A stretch of 64,000 nucleotides of DNA, from positions 1-64,000 of the forward strand of contig CALVEA010000002.1 in NCBI GenBank assembly GCA_944326455.1, in the 5' to 3' direction. Source of the DNA: Candidatus Gastranaerophilales bacterium. GTDB taxonomy: Bacteria; Cyanobacteriota; Vampirovibrionia; Gastranaerophilales; Gastranaerophilaceae. How positions within the stretch are numbered: position 1 is the first letter of the stretch; the number at the start of each line of letters is the position of its first letter. Of the stretch, positions 54,339 through 63,359 are shown in pieces. The translations under genes and the position numbers were made by a program. The notes under the pieces were generated by a model, which saw nothing but the letters and a program-made list of their open reading frames with translations, did no database searches and was not told the origin of the DNA.

Positions 54339-55325
54339 ATGAGCAGAAAACGTTATGTAAAAGAAAAGAAAGAGAGTTTTTTTTCAAAGTTTGTTAATTT
54401 TGTGTTGACAATTGCCGTAGCGTGTGCGATTGGTTCGCAAGTATGCACTGCTGCTAACAACAATTTAAGAATTGCTCAGGTCAGTGATGCCCACTTTTCG
54501 ACTTTTGAAGAAAATACTTCTTATAAATTTTTAAAAAATTCTGCTGAAATTTTGGACGATGTAATTTTGCAGATTAATACATCAGGAGCGTATGATTTTG
54601 TAATATTCACCGGCGATTTGGTAAACAAACCAAAGGTCAGCGAATTAAACAGTTTCATAAAACACATATCAAAACTGGTTTACCCCTGGTATGCTATTGA
54701 CGGAAATCATGATATTTCAATAGACGGTCCGTTAAACAAAGAAAAATTTATGGAGATTTTGCATTCTGCAAATGATGATATTCCAAACAAACCTTATTAT
54801 GCATTTACTCCGAAGCGAGGCTACAGAGTGATATGCCTGGACAGTATTATAGATTATAAAATTACGACAAATGGAGAACTTTCTGATGAACAGCTTGCCT
54901 GGCTGAAAGAAGAACTTAATGATTGTAAAAAAGATATAGTTGTGTTGTGCATACATGTGCCTCTTACGGAACCATATCCTAGCTCTGATCACAACCTTTT
55001 GAACGAAGCAGAAGTAAAAAAAGTTTTAAAAACTCATAAGAATCCTATAATTGTTCTTCAAGGACATTACCATGCAGCAAAAGTAAAGCAGGACGGGAAT
55101 GTTCTGTATATTTCGACGCCTTCTCTTGTGACTTATCCAAACGCGTTTAGGGTTGTTAATATAAATTCAAATAAAAATAAAGTTCTGGTAGATGTCTTTT
55201 TGAAAGAAACTAACCTAAAAGATCTTCAAACCCGTTCAAAGTTAAGGCTGTTAAATTCATCTTTAACATACGGCGACGAAAAAGACAGAAATGCAACTTA
55301 TGAATTGAAAAAATATAAGGAATAA
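54339..55325 (+). CDS. Exported calcineurin-like metallophosphoesterase
   Basis: 328 residues from the ATG at 54339 (an upstream TTG lacks support). A charged start and one hydrophobic segment (FVLTIAVACAIGSQVCTA) act as a signal peptide or anchor. All metal-binding motifs are there: QVSDAHF, TGDLVN, DGNHDI, VLCIHVP and QGHYHAAK. It hydrolyses a phosphoester outside the cytoplasm, perhaps of nucleotides or lipids. The MBL gene follows after 3 bases. Confidence 0.88.
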   Translation: MSRKRYVKEKKESFFSKFVNFVLTIAVACAIGSQVCTAANNNLRIAQVSDAHFSTFEENTSYKFLKNSAEILDDVILQINTSGAYDFVIFTGDLVNKPKVSELNSFIKHISKLVYPWYAIDGNHDISIDGPLNKEKFMEILHSANDDIPNKPYYAFTPKRGYRVICLDSIIDYKITTNGELSDEQLAWLKEELNDCKKDIVVLCIHVPLTEPYPSSDHNLLNEAEVKKVLKTHKNPIIVLQGHYHAAKVKQDGNVLYISTPSLVTYPNAFRVVNINSNKNKVLVDVFLKETNLKDLQTRSKLRLLNSSLTYGDEKDRNATYELKKYKE

Positions 55326-55328
55326 AAA

Positions 55329-56258
55329 ATGGAAGAGTTTAAGATTAAGTTTAGAGGTGTAAGAGGCAGTCATCCGGTTCCAAACAAAGATTTCTTAAAA
55401 TATGGAGGTAATACTGCCTGTGTTGAAGTCCGTGTAGGCGGTCATCTTATTATACTGGATGCGGGAACCGGACTGATAAGTCTTGGTAATGAGCTTATGC
55501 AGCAATATATTGAATCGGGGACAACTCTGTCGGACAGGACTCCTGTAAGGTGTTCAATCTTGTTAAGTCATATTCACCTTGACCATATACAAGGCTTCCC
55601 TTTTTTCAGACCTACCCATCTTGCTTCAACCAGAATGACATTAATGGGCGGAGTGAATTACAATGAAACTCTTGAACAGGAACTTGCAAAACTTTTATTT
55701 ACGAAGTCTTTCCCGCTTGATTTAGGCGATATAGCTGCTGATTTAAGGATTAAAGACTTAAACGAAACAAATTATATAATCTTTAAAAAGTATGAGGAGC
55801 TGCCGACTATTAAAAGGGTGAACGAGATTCAAGAGGGTGATTTTACAGACGAAGATGTCGTTATAACTTGTTATAAGTCTTACGCACACCCGCAGAATGG
55901 TGTTTTTATCTATAAAATTGCTTACAAAGGTAAAACTCTTGTATATGCAACTGATAAGGAAAGCTATCCCGGAGGAGACAAAAAGCTTATTAAATTTGCA
56001 AAAGGATGTGATTTAATTATCCACGATGCACAATACTCAACGGAAGATTATTTGAGCATATATGTACCTAAACAAGGTTTTGGGCATTCAACTTTTGAGA
56101 TGGCTCTTGACTGTAAAAAGCAAGTTGGTGCAAAACAGATAGTATTTTTCCACTATGATCCTGGTTATAACGATGAAAAATTAGATTCGCTTGCAGAAGA
56201 ATATGCTGATGAAAATGCTATAATGGCTTACGAAGGACTTGAGATTTCACTTTTATGA
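55329..56258 (+). CDS. MBL-fold metallohydrolase
   Basis: 309 residues. Starts IKFRGVRGSHPVPNKDFLKYGGNTACVEVR, then ILDAGTGLISLG, LLSHIHLDHIQGFPFF (HxHxDH zinc motif), YATDKE and HDAQYS...GHSTFEMA. The layout fits RNase Z/cyclic-nucleotide phosphodiesterase-like hydrolases of bacteria. Substrate unknown. It overlaps the next gene (ATGA), so the four genes from 54339 to 58184 probably form one operon. Confidence 0.88.
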   Translation: MEEFKIKFRGVRGSHPVPNKDFLKYGGNTACVEVRVGGHLIILDAGTGLISLGNELMQQYIESGTTLSDRTPVRCSILLSHIHLDHIQGFPFFRPTHLASTRMTLMGGVNYNETLEQELAKLLFTKSFPLDLGDIAADLRIKDLNETNYIIFKKYEELPTIKRVNEIQEGDFTDEDVVITCYKSYAHPQNGVFIYKIAYKGKTLVYATDKESYPGGDKKLIKFAKGCDLIIHDAQYSTEDYLSIYVPKQGFGHSTFEMALDCKKQVGAKQIVFFHYDPGYNDEKLDSLAEEYADENAIMAYEGLEISLL

Positions 56259-56824
56259 TAAAAAAAATATTTGCGATTTTTTTTATAGCGGTAATAATTC
56301 TATGTTCTGCTTATAAAAAACCTGATAAATATGTAATCAGGGCAGAGAAGGATGCTTTTTATCATAATAATGTCGGATTGAATTACTTAAAAGACAGAAT
56401 TTATTATGCTGCAATCCAGGAGTTCAAAATTGCGATTTCTCTTTCTCCTTCTACCCAGGCTTCTGCTGTTTTCTATAATAATTTGGGTGAGACTTATATT
56501 TTTATAGGATATCCTGATTTAGCAAGAGATTGTTTTGAAAATGCAGTTAAGTTGTACGGATTAAATTTACAATACCACATAAATCTTGTTAAGTGTTATA
56601 ATCTTCTTGGAATAACACAAACCAAGATTAAAGAACTGCAATCCTCAGAGGATGCTTTATCAAGAATACAATTGGGGTTGTTCTATATACAAACAGGAAA
56701 TACCAAAAAGGGAATAAACACATTGGATGAGTTTTGTATGGAAGAACCTGATTTGCTGATAACACCGGCTGTGCGGCAATATTTAAAAGAAGTTACAGCT
56801 GGGGGAGGTCGTTTAAGTGAATAA
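56255..56824 (+). CDS. Exported TPR protein
   Basis: 189 residues with an N-terminal hydrophobic segment (KKIFAIFFIAVIILCSA), possibly a lipoprotein signal (ILCSA), then three TPR-like repeats (NNVGLNYLKDRIYYAAIQEFKIAI, NNLGETYIFIGYPDLARDCFENAVKL, SRIQLGLFYIQTGNTKKGINTL). Adaptor-like; partner unknown. Confidence 0.8.
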   Translation: MIKKIFAIFFIAVIILCSAYKKPDKYVIRAEKDAFYHNNVGLNYLKDRIYYAAIQEFKIAISLSPSTQASAVFYNNLGETYIFIGYPDLARDCFENAVKLYGLNLQYHINLVKCYNLLGITQTKIKELQSSEDALSRIQLGLFYIQTGNTKKGINTLDEFCMEEPDLLITPAVRQYLKEVTAGGGRLSE

Positions 56825-58184
56825 GAAGTCAGTTTTTGCGGGAAGTTTTTACCCTGAAAAACCGGAAGAATTAAATAATTTATTAAATTCATATAAACAG
56901 GAACTTTATACTGAATACAAGAGCAAAGCAATTATAGTTCCTCATGCGGGTATAATTTATTCCGGCTATGCTGCAATGGCGGGTTTTCAGCACTTAGAAC
57001 TTAATGAAAATATTTTTATTATTGCGCCGTCACATCATGAGAGCTTTAATAACATAGCACTTCCTGAATATACATATTTTGAGACTCCTCTGGGAAGTTT
57101 AGAGGTGAATAACAGGTTAATAAAGGATATTGCAGAAAAGTTCCCGTGCCTTATTTCAAATGAGGTTTTTGACAAAGAGCATTCCATAGAGGTTCAGCTT
57201 CCTTTCATACAGAATTTGTTTTGTCCGCAGGTTCAGAGCGCAATAGACTTTGTGAAAGGCTTAAAGAAAATAGGCAGAAAGCTCAGAATAGTCCCGGTTT
57301 TAGTAGGGGATTGTGATTATAGATTGATTTCAGACTTAATTTCTACATATTGGGAAAATTCATCGTTTGTAATTTCTTCTGACTTGAGCCATTATTACAC
57401 AAAACAAGAATGCCGTCAGATAGATACTTATACGGCAACTATTATTGAAACAGGGAAGATTGACTTTATGCAGCGTGAGCAGGCTTGCGGATTAACCGGG
57501 ATAAAGGGGCTGGTCGATTTTGCTAATAATAATGATTGTTCAATGATAAGAATTATGATGTATAATTCCGGAGATATTAGCAAAGATACGGAAAAAGTTG
57601 TCGGTTATGGTTCGTGGTTTATGTATACAGATTCAAGAAACGAATTTATTGAGCAGCACTGTACCAAATATATTCTTAAATCGGTAAGAGAATCAATAGA
57701 AGCCGCTTTAAAAGGTGAGGAGTATATACCGAGAGAGATACCTCCTGTTTTGACCGAATACGGGGCGTCTTTTGTTACATTAAAGATTAATAATGAGCTT
57801 CGAGGATGTATAGGTTCTGTTTATCCTACAAAACCTTTAATTCTGGACTTAGTCGATAATGCTAAAAATTCTGCTTTTCATGACCCAAGGTTTGAACCTT
57901 TAACAGAGGAAGAATTTAGCCAAATTCAAATTTCAGTGTCGATTCTATCTGCAATAGAACGGATTAATTTTAAAGATGAACGGGATTTGTTATCAAAAAT
58001 TTATCCCCACGGAGTCATTATTGCTGAAAGGGATAAAAGAGCTGTGTATCTGCCTGTTGTCTGGGAGCAGCTTCCGGATAGAGACGTGTTTTTAAAATCA
58101 TTAAAAGAAAAGGCAGGTCTTCCTCCATCGTATTTCTCCAGAACAATGGAAGCCTATAAGTTTGATGCTATTTATATCTCCTGA
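56817..58184 (+). CDS. AmmeMemoRadiSam B-A fusion (MEMO1 plus AMMECR1)
   Basis: 455 residues, GTG start overlapping the previous gene by 8 bases. Residues 1-280 are a MEMO1/AmrB domain (AGSFYPEKPEELNNLL, VPHAGIIYSGYAA, PSHHESF, SSDLSHYYTKQECRQID), and residues about 300-455 an AMMECR1/AmrA domain (SFVTLKINNELRGCIGSVYPTKPL, FHDPRFEPLTEEEF). In the AmmeMemoRadiSam system these work with a radical SAM enzyme, not encoded here. The function of the system is poorly known. It overlaps recF convergently by 17 bases. Confidence 0.92.
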   Translation: MNKKSVFAGSFYPEKPEELNNLLNSYKQELYTEYKSKAIIVPHAGIIYSGYAAMAGFQHLELNENIFIIAPSHHESFNNIALPEYTYFETPLGSLEVNNRLIKDIAEKFPCLISNEVFDKEHSIEVQLPFIQNLFCPQVQSAIDFVKGLKKIGRKLRIVPVLVGDCDYRLISDLISTYWENSSFVISSDLSHYYTKQECRQIDTYTATIIETGKIDFMQREQACGLTGIKGLVDFANNNDCSMIRIMMYNSGDISKDTEKVVGYGSWFMYTDSRNEFIEQHCTKYILKSVRESIEAALKGEEYIPREIPPVLTEYGASFVTLKINNELRGCIGSVYPTKPLILDLVDNAKNSAFHDPRFEPLTEEEFSQIQISVSILSAIERINFKDERDLLSKIYPHGVIIAERDKRAVYLPVVWEQLPDRDVFLKSLKEKAGLPPSYFSRTMEAYKFDAIYIS

Positions 58185-59256
58185 CATATCCTTTTTCAAC
58201 TGAAAAAATTTCAATATCTTTGAGAAATTCATCTTCAAAAAGCAGGGTATCTACAGACGTGATTATAGTTTGGATATCGTTATTGATTGATTTTAGCAGA
58301 AAATTCTGTCTCGTTTCGTCAAGTTCGGCTAAAACATCATCAAGTAGTAATATAGGCGAAAAGCCTGTTTTTTCTTTTATAATTTCAAGTTCTCCCAGCT
58401 TAAGCGCCAGAACAAGTGTCCTTTGCTGACCTTGAGAGGCGAATTTCACAGCGTCAGCATCGTTAATTTTGAACAAAATGTCATCTCTGTGCGGACCGAC
58501 GCAAGATTGCCTTCTTCCAAGTTCTTCCGAGCGTCTGATTTTTAGCTCATTTTTTAAATATTCACAAATTCCGTCGATGTCAGATTCCGGACAGGTATAT
58601 TGTAATGAAAAGCTTTCATTTTCGCTTATTACCAGATGTTTTTCTGCTGCTATTTTTTCAATCTCTTTAAGGAATTTTTTTCTTAAAAATATAATATTAG
58701 CCCCTGTTACAGCTATCTGTTCGTTATAGATATCAAGCAGGGTCTCGTCTATATAGTCTGATTTAAGCAGGTTGTTTTTTTGTACTCTTATTTTATCAAA
58801 TTTTGACAGCCTTTCATCATAAGCGGGATAAATTTGAGAGATAGCTCTGTCAAGCCAGTCCCTTCTGTCTTGCGGAGTTCCGCGCAGAAGCAGTAAGTCT
58901 TTAGTTGAAAATAAGACGGTTTTTACGCATTGTCTAAAATCTCTGGCTGTAGATTTTACTTGATTTATTTTAAATTCACGTTTTTTTTCTGAGTTATAAG
59001 TATAGTTAAGTTCAATATCGACCCCATTTTTACGAATTAACGCATTTATATTAAAACTTTCTTCTCCGAATCTGATTAAATCTGTCAGAGTAGATGTTCG
59101 GGGACTTTTTAGGTCTGAGAGAAGATAGATACTTTCTAAAATGTTAGTCTTACCTTGGGCATTTTTACCTATAATGAGCACTTTTTGACTTGAAAAATCA
59201 AGACAAACGTCCTCGCAATTTCTGTAATTCTTCAACCCTAATCCGACTAATTTCAT
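58168..59256 (-). CDS. recF: DNA replication/repair protein RecF
   Basis: 362 residues, usual length. SMC-like ATPase that helps load RecA at gaps. Visible: GLGLKNYRNCEDVCLDF, Walker A IGKNAQGKTNILESIYLLS, signature SQGQQRTLVLALKLGE and Walker B PILLLDDVLAELDETRQ. In many bacteria recF sits by dnaN; here it lies with a Ski2-like helicase instead. Confidence 0.95.
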   Translation of the reverse strand: MKLVGLGLKNYRNCEDVCLDFSSQKVLIIGKNAQGKTNILESIYLLSDLKSPRTSTLTDLIRFGEESFNINALIRKNGVDIELNYTYNSEKKREFKINQVKSTARDFRQCVKTVLFSTKDLLLLRGTPQDRRDWLDRAISQIYPAYDERLSKFDKIRVQKNNLLKSDYIDETLLDIYNEQIAVTGANIIFLRKKFLKEIEKIAAEKHLVISENESFSLQYTCPESDIDGICEYLKNELKIRRSEELGRRQSCVGPHRDDILFKINDADAVKFASQGQQRTLVLALKLGELEIIKEKTGFSPILLLDDVLAELDETRQNFLLKSINNDIQTIITSVDTLLFEDEFLKDIEIFSVEKGYVRRYK

Positions 59257-59269
59257 GTCCTATAGTATA

Positions 59270-61606
59270 TCACAAAGTTTCATCTGCCGGTTCTCTTTGA
59301 ATCAGATTTAGAGCTTCTTGTAATTTTAGGGAGAGAATCTGAAAATTCCTGTCATTTGTGAGGTTATAGCCTTTTTGGCAGATTCCTGTCATTTGTTTCA
59401 ATAAATCAGTGGTCATTGTAATTTCTTTAAATAGACTGCCTTCATCTCTTATTGAACCTTTCAAATTCCCTTCAAGGAGTTCCTTCCAGGCTTTTCGGCT
59501 TTCTTTTGTATTCAGGTTAAGAGAAGCCCAAGTATATAGATGATCAATTCTTCTTGGCTCAAGACTCAGCTCTTTATCAGGGTAAAGTATTGCTGTAGTA
59601 TTGCTGTAGTTTTCAATATCACGTTTAAGATTTATTACAGCATCTCTGAATGTCTGGTCAGCATCAACTCTGAGAGCAAAAGGCTTTTTCGGGAAATCTC
59701 CTTTCGTGTCGTATTCAATGTTTGCCAATCCTCCTACCAGTCCTGCTAATTCAACAGGAGTAAGGTTTACAATGTTTTTGTCTGTAAGCAGGTTTATAAC
59801 GGGGATTTGCTCATATCCGTTCAATTCGCCTAAAAGTTCTCCTTTCAAAGTGCCGAGATATCCCTCTTTTTCAAGAATTCCTTTTTTTATTTTGTAGCCG
59901 TTTATAAGCTTTTCAAGCTTTTCTTTATTTACATTACCGGATTCTGTATCGTACGCATATAATGATTTTGACAAAATATTTTTTAATTCAGCTTCATTGT
60001 TATGCTTTGAGAGATATTTTGCGATAAATGAAAAATCAAGTTCAAGGCTGCTGTCGAGATTGTTAGACGGGGAATTAATCAGCTGTTGGTAGAGTTTAGT
60101 TTGTTCAGGATTGCAGCTGAGAGGGATACAAAAGCCCTCTGTATCAATTCCTCTGCGTCCGGCTCTTCCTGCCATTTGATGAAATTCATTTGGTGTAAGG
60201 TTTCGTTTTCTATCAACGCCTCCGTCAGATGTTGAGGCAGGTTTTCTTGGGGATGATATAACGGTTGTTTTTGCAGGCATGTTAATTCCTGCAGAAAGTG
60301 TTTCTGTTGCTATAACAACTTTTAGGAGTTTTTTCTGGAATAGTTCTTCCACTAATTGCTTTTGAGCTGGCAGAAGTCCTGCATTATGGACGGCATAACC
60401 CTTTAAAAGAGCATCAAAATTTAAACTCTCGCCTAAATAGATGCCATCAGATTTATATTTATTAATAATTCTTTTGATTTCTTTTTGTTCTTTTTCCGTA
60501 GTAAGCAGTTCACTTTCTGTTGATAAGTATTTAAGAAGATGCCGGCTGTCTTTTTTACTAAAAACAAAATATATTGCCGGGAGTTTCCCTTCATTAGCAA
60601 GTTTTCTCGTTAATTTTTTGTAGGACTCGTCATTTGGTTTTGCATATATTGATTGAGCAGTCCTTGCTCCTTCCTGTCTTGCTTTTATTTTTTCTGCTTT
60701 TGTTCCGCCTCTTGGCATTTTTATCTCGTGCACGGCATGTTCTATTTCAAAATTAAGCGGTACATGTCTATTTTCCGGCGGTACGTTGATTAAAACAGCT
60801 CTTTGTTCATTAAGGACAGGTTTGTATGTATTATCAGGTGTAACTGAATCGGCTTTTTCTCTTTTAACAGATGAAATCCAATTGTTAATATCAATATTAT
60901 TGCCGATTGTGGCAGACAGAGAAAGCATTTGAGTATTGCGAGGTGTAAACATTATTGCTTGTTCCCAAATACCGCCTCTGTCAATATCTCCAAGATATTG
61001 CAGTTCATCAAATATAACGGTTCTGAGTCCGTTGGGTATACCTTTGTAAAGGTTTTCGCCAAAATTAAATTTTTCAGAGGCTGTCATGTTTCTGTAAACT
61101 TCGGTGGTCATGATTACGATAGGGGCATCAGGATTTATTTTGGTATCACCTGTTAAAAGACCAACATTTTCTTCTCCGTAGGTTTTGCAGAAATCTCTGA
61201 ATTTTTCGTTGCTGAGGGCTTTCAGAGGAGTTGTATAAAAAGTCTTTTTCCCTTCTTTAAGGTTTTTAGTGATAATATATTCTGCTATAGCAGTTTTTCC
61301 TGTCCCGGTCGGGGCTGTAACCAAGACATCATTCCCGAGGTAAAGATTAATCCCTGCTGCCTTTTGGAATACATCCGGCTCATAGGGTTTTCCTGTTTCA
61401 GGATTTGTTTTGAGTTTAAAAAAGTTTTCTTTTTCAACAGTTTTATTAAAATCTTGTAATGTGGTTGATAATATGATTCCAAAACTTCCGGCGGCAGCTG
61501 CTGATGCGGTTTTGATTTCAGGTACAGATAAGGCTTCTTTTGCTTTTTGTATTGCTTTTGTTTTAATTTCCGGATTGATTTTAGTAATAGGATTAATTTT
61601 TACCAT
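59270..61606 (-). CDS. Ski2-like DExH helicase with tag-like N-terminus
   Basis: 778 residues. VKINPITKINPEIKTKAI at the start resembles the tag without its FKG end. Helicase motifs: VTAPTGTGKTAIAEYI, FDELQYLGD (DExH variant), LSATIGN, HNAGLLPAQKQLVEELF, TETLSAGINMPAKT and HQMAGRAGRRGIDTEG, the Ski2/Mtr4/Brr2 group pattern. These unwind RNA or DNA. It lies 14 bases after recF's start on the same strand, so the two may be co-transcribed. Confidence 0.9.
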   Translation of the reverse strand: MVKINPITKINPEIKTKAIQKAKEALSVPEIKTASAAAAGSFGIILSTTLQDFNKTVEKENFFKLKTNPETGKPYEPDVFQKAAGINLYLGNDVLVTAPTGTGKTAIAEYIITKNLKEGKKTFYTTPLKALSNEKFRDFCKTYGEENVGLLTGDTKINPDAPIVIMTTEVYRNMTASEKFNFGENLYKGIPNGLRTVIFDELQYLGDIDRGGIWEQAIMFTPRNTQMLSLSATIGNNIDINNWISSVKREKADSVTPDNTYKPVLNEQRAVLINVPPENRHVPLNFEIEHAVHEIKMPRGGTKAEKIKARQEGARTAQSIYAKPNDESYKKLTRKLANEGKLPAIYFVFSKKDSRHLLKYLSTESELLTTEKEQKEIKRIINKYKSDGIYLGESLNFDALLKGYAVHNAGLLPAQKQLVEELFQKKLLKVVIATETLSAGINMPAKTTVISSPRKPASTSDGGVDRKRNLTPNEFHQMAGRAGRRGIDTEGFCIPLSCNPEQTKLYQQLINSPSNNLDSSLELDFSFIAKYLSKHNNEAELKNILSKSLYAYDTESGNVNKEKLEKLINGYKIKKGILEKEGYLGTLKGELLGELNGYEQIPVINLLTDKNIVNLTPVELAGLVGGLANIEYDTKGDFPKKPFALRVDADQTFRDAVINLKRDIENYSNTTAILYPDKELSLEPRRIDHLYTWASLNLNTKESRKAWKELLEGNLKGSIRDEGSLFKEITMTTDLLKQMTGICQKGYNLTNDRNFQILSLKLQEALNLIQREPADETL

Positions 61607-61820
61607 AGTTTCCCCCTATGGAATTTATTAAAACTTGTGAAAAATAATTTTGCTTATTTTTTATTCTACGTTTACAAATACTTAATATTCTCACTTTATT
61701 ATTTTAATTAATATGAAAACTAACTTGTTGTATAGCTTACTTAGGGTTATGAAATTTTTTACAATCCATTATCTTATAGTTAACAAAATCAAAGTTTTTA
61801 ATTCTCGTGAGGTAATAACT

Positions 61821-62384
61821 ATGAAACAAATAATACCTGAAAAAAGTTCCGAAAAAGTCGCAAAGTTTTTAAAGAAGAATTCCTTACATAAGCGAGATTT
61901 TGCAGAGATGATTGGTGTAACGCTATCTTATGTGTATAATTTGATAGATGAAACAGTTCCGTTTTCTACAAGGGGAACTACAATTGAAAGGATTGCAACA
62001 GTAATGGATGTAAATCCTGATGATTTTAATGAATATCGCATTCCGCAAGAGCCAATTCTTGTAGATGAATCGGTCGAGACTCTGAAAAATTATATAAAGG
62101 ATAATAATTTATCTGTAGTAGCTTTTCTAAAGGCATTTCCTCGAAAGAAACGTATAGATATTGTTGATATTTTACGAGGAGCATTGCCGCTTCCCGTTGA
62201 TTATAAAGAACTCAAACTCATTGGAAAAACTCTAAATATCCCGGATGAGGAAGTTTATAATATGTGGGAAGGCAGAATGAAGCAAGTCCTTGAATCTTCC
62301 GGTATGAATATATATTCAAATTCGGGCCTTGTAAGCTCCATGTTTGATTGCGCTAAAAGATATTTATTGGAACATAAAACATAG
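61821..62384 (+). CDS. XRE-type helix-turn-helix regulator
   Basis: 187 residues from the ATG at 61821 (GAGGTAATAACT upstream); an earlier ATG would add 36 residues without a site. Two HTH_3-like segments: VAKFLKKNSLHKRDFAEMIGVTLSYVYNLI and a second around ELKLIGKTLNIPDEEVYNMWEGRM. Probably a DNA-binding regulator; target unknown. Confidence 0.8.
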   Translation: MKQIIPEKSSEKVAKFLKKNSLHKRDFAEMIGVTLSYVYNLIDETVPFSTRGTTIERIATVMDVNPDDFNEYRIPQEPILVDESVETLKNYIKDNNLSVVAFLKAFPRKKRIDIVDILRGALPLPVDYKELKLIGKTLNIPDEEVYNMWEGRMKQVLESSGMNIYSNSGLVSSMFDCAKRYLLEHKT

Positions 62385-62385
62385 T

Positions 62386-62417
62386 AAAAAGGAGGTATAA
62401 CTCCCTCCTTTTTATTT
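62386..62417. terminator. Terminator shared by convergent regulators
   Basis: AAAAAGGAGG / CCTCCTTTTT stem (62386-62395, 62404-62413). T run on both sides when read outward. Confidence 0.8.
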
Positions 62418-62813
62418 TATTTGAAATATGCATTTAACACAGTGAGCTTTTGGCTCTAAAACCAGGTTGTCTTCAAGATCATACATTTTTGCAATTCTTG
62501 TAATCAACGGTTCTCCGCACATCGGACATTTTAAATTAGTCTCATGATTAAGAATTCGCGCTTTTAAACTTTCAATAATATCATCAGTAACAATTTCAAA
62601 TTCGTATTCTCTCTCATACTTCTTTATTTCTGCCGGTGAACATTTAAGTGCTCTTGCCAGTTTTTGGCGAACACTTACCGGCAGAAATAAGTCTTTGCCT
62701 GATTCAATATCTTCAAGGACTTCTATACTTATACTTGCTCTGCTTGCCAGTCCCGATATAGAATATCCTGCTTTTTCTCTTTTTGTTTGGATAAATTCTG
62801 CTAAGCTCGTCAT
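62412..62813 (-). CDS. XRE-family regulator with C-terminal zinc ribbon
   Basis: 133 residues. A HTH (FIQTKREKAGYSISGLASRASISIEVLEDIESGKD) is followed by a four-cysteine module (CPMCG near 96, HCVKC near 127), as in some MqsA-like antitoxins or single regulators. No toxin gene is adjacent. Target unknown. Confidence 0.8.
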   Translation of the reverse strand: MTSLAEFIQTKREKAGYSISGLASRASISIEVLEDIESGKDLFLPVSVRQKLARALKCSPAEIKKYEREYEFEIVTDDIIESLKARILNHETNLKCPMCGEPLITRIAKMYDLEDNLVLEPKAHCVKCIFQIK

Positions 62814-62896
62814 GTCTATTATTATATGTGAATAAGCAAATAAGTAAACAGGCAGCTTCTAATAAAGTTTTCTATTCTCATAAAGACTGTTTATCC

Positions 62897-63223
62897 CTAA
62901 TGATGCCAGTTAAAATATTTATCAAAATCAACATCTTCAAAATTGCAGAGAAGGTGAAAGATTTCGTCATCATCATCCAGTCTCTGAAAATTGTATTCGT
63001 CAAAAAGCCAATATTTGGGATTAATTCCACGAACTCTGACAATATTTTTATCTTTTAATATTTGTAATTTCTTTTTAACTTCTTCAAGCGGTAAATCTAC
63101 TAATTTTGCAAGCTCAACTGCAGTAATGCCTTCTTCATTACTGTATTTATCAGGGGTAAGGAACATGAGTTCCAGACCGACCATTTTTAGATTTTTGTCT
63201 TCTGATTCCGAACTCATATTCAT
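62897..63223 (-). CDS. Winged-helix-like small protein
   Basis: 108 residues. The middle reads like a winged helix (ITAVELAKLVDLPLEEVKKKLQILKDKNIVRVRG). Acidic tail (LDDDDEIFHLLCNFEDVDFDKY). Perhaps a transcriptional regulator. Located 84 bases before the preceding regulator on the same strand. Confidence 0.7.
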   Translation of the reverse strand: MNMSSESEDKNLKMVGLELMFLTPDKYSNEEGITAVELAKLVDLPLEEVKKKLQILKDKNIVRVRGINPKYWLFDEYNFQRLDDDDEIFHLLCNFEDVDFDKYFNWHH

Positions 63224-63359
63224 ATTATAACTTAATTTTGAAAATTTTTATCATGTTTTTATACGAGAATTAGCAGATTTGATATACGTTTGTCATTGAA
63301 ATATAATAAAAGCAGACGGCAGAAGCGTTCACTCAGCCAAATTTTACAGAGGAGACAGG

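Noticed and set aside
59706-59897. Reading frames on the opposite strand of the Ski2-like helicase, GlgA, priA and others
   Set aside because: Shadow frames: they lie fully inside well-supported genes and have no own start signals or motifs.
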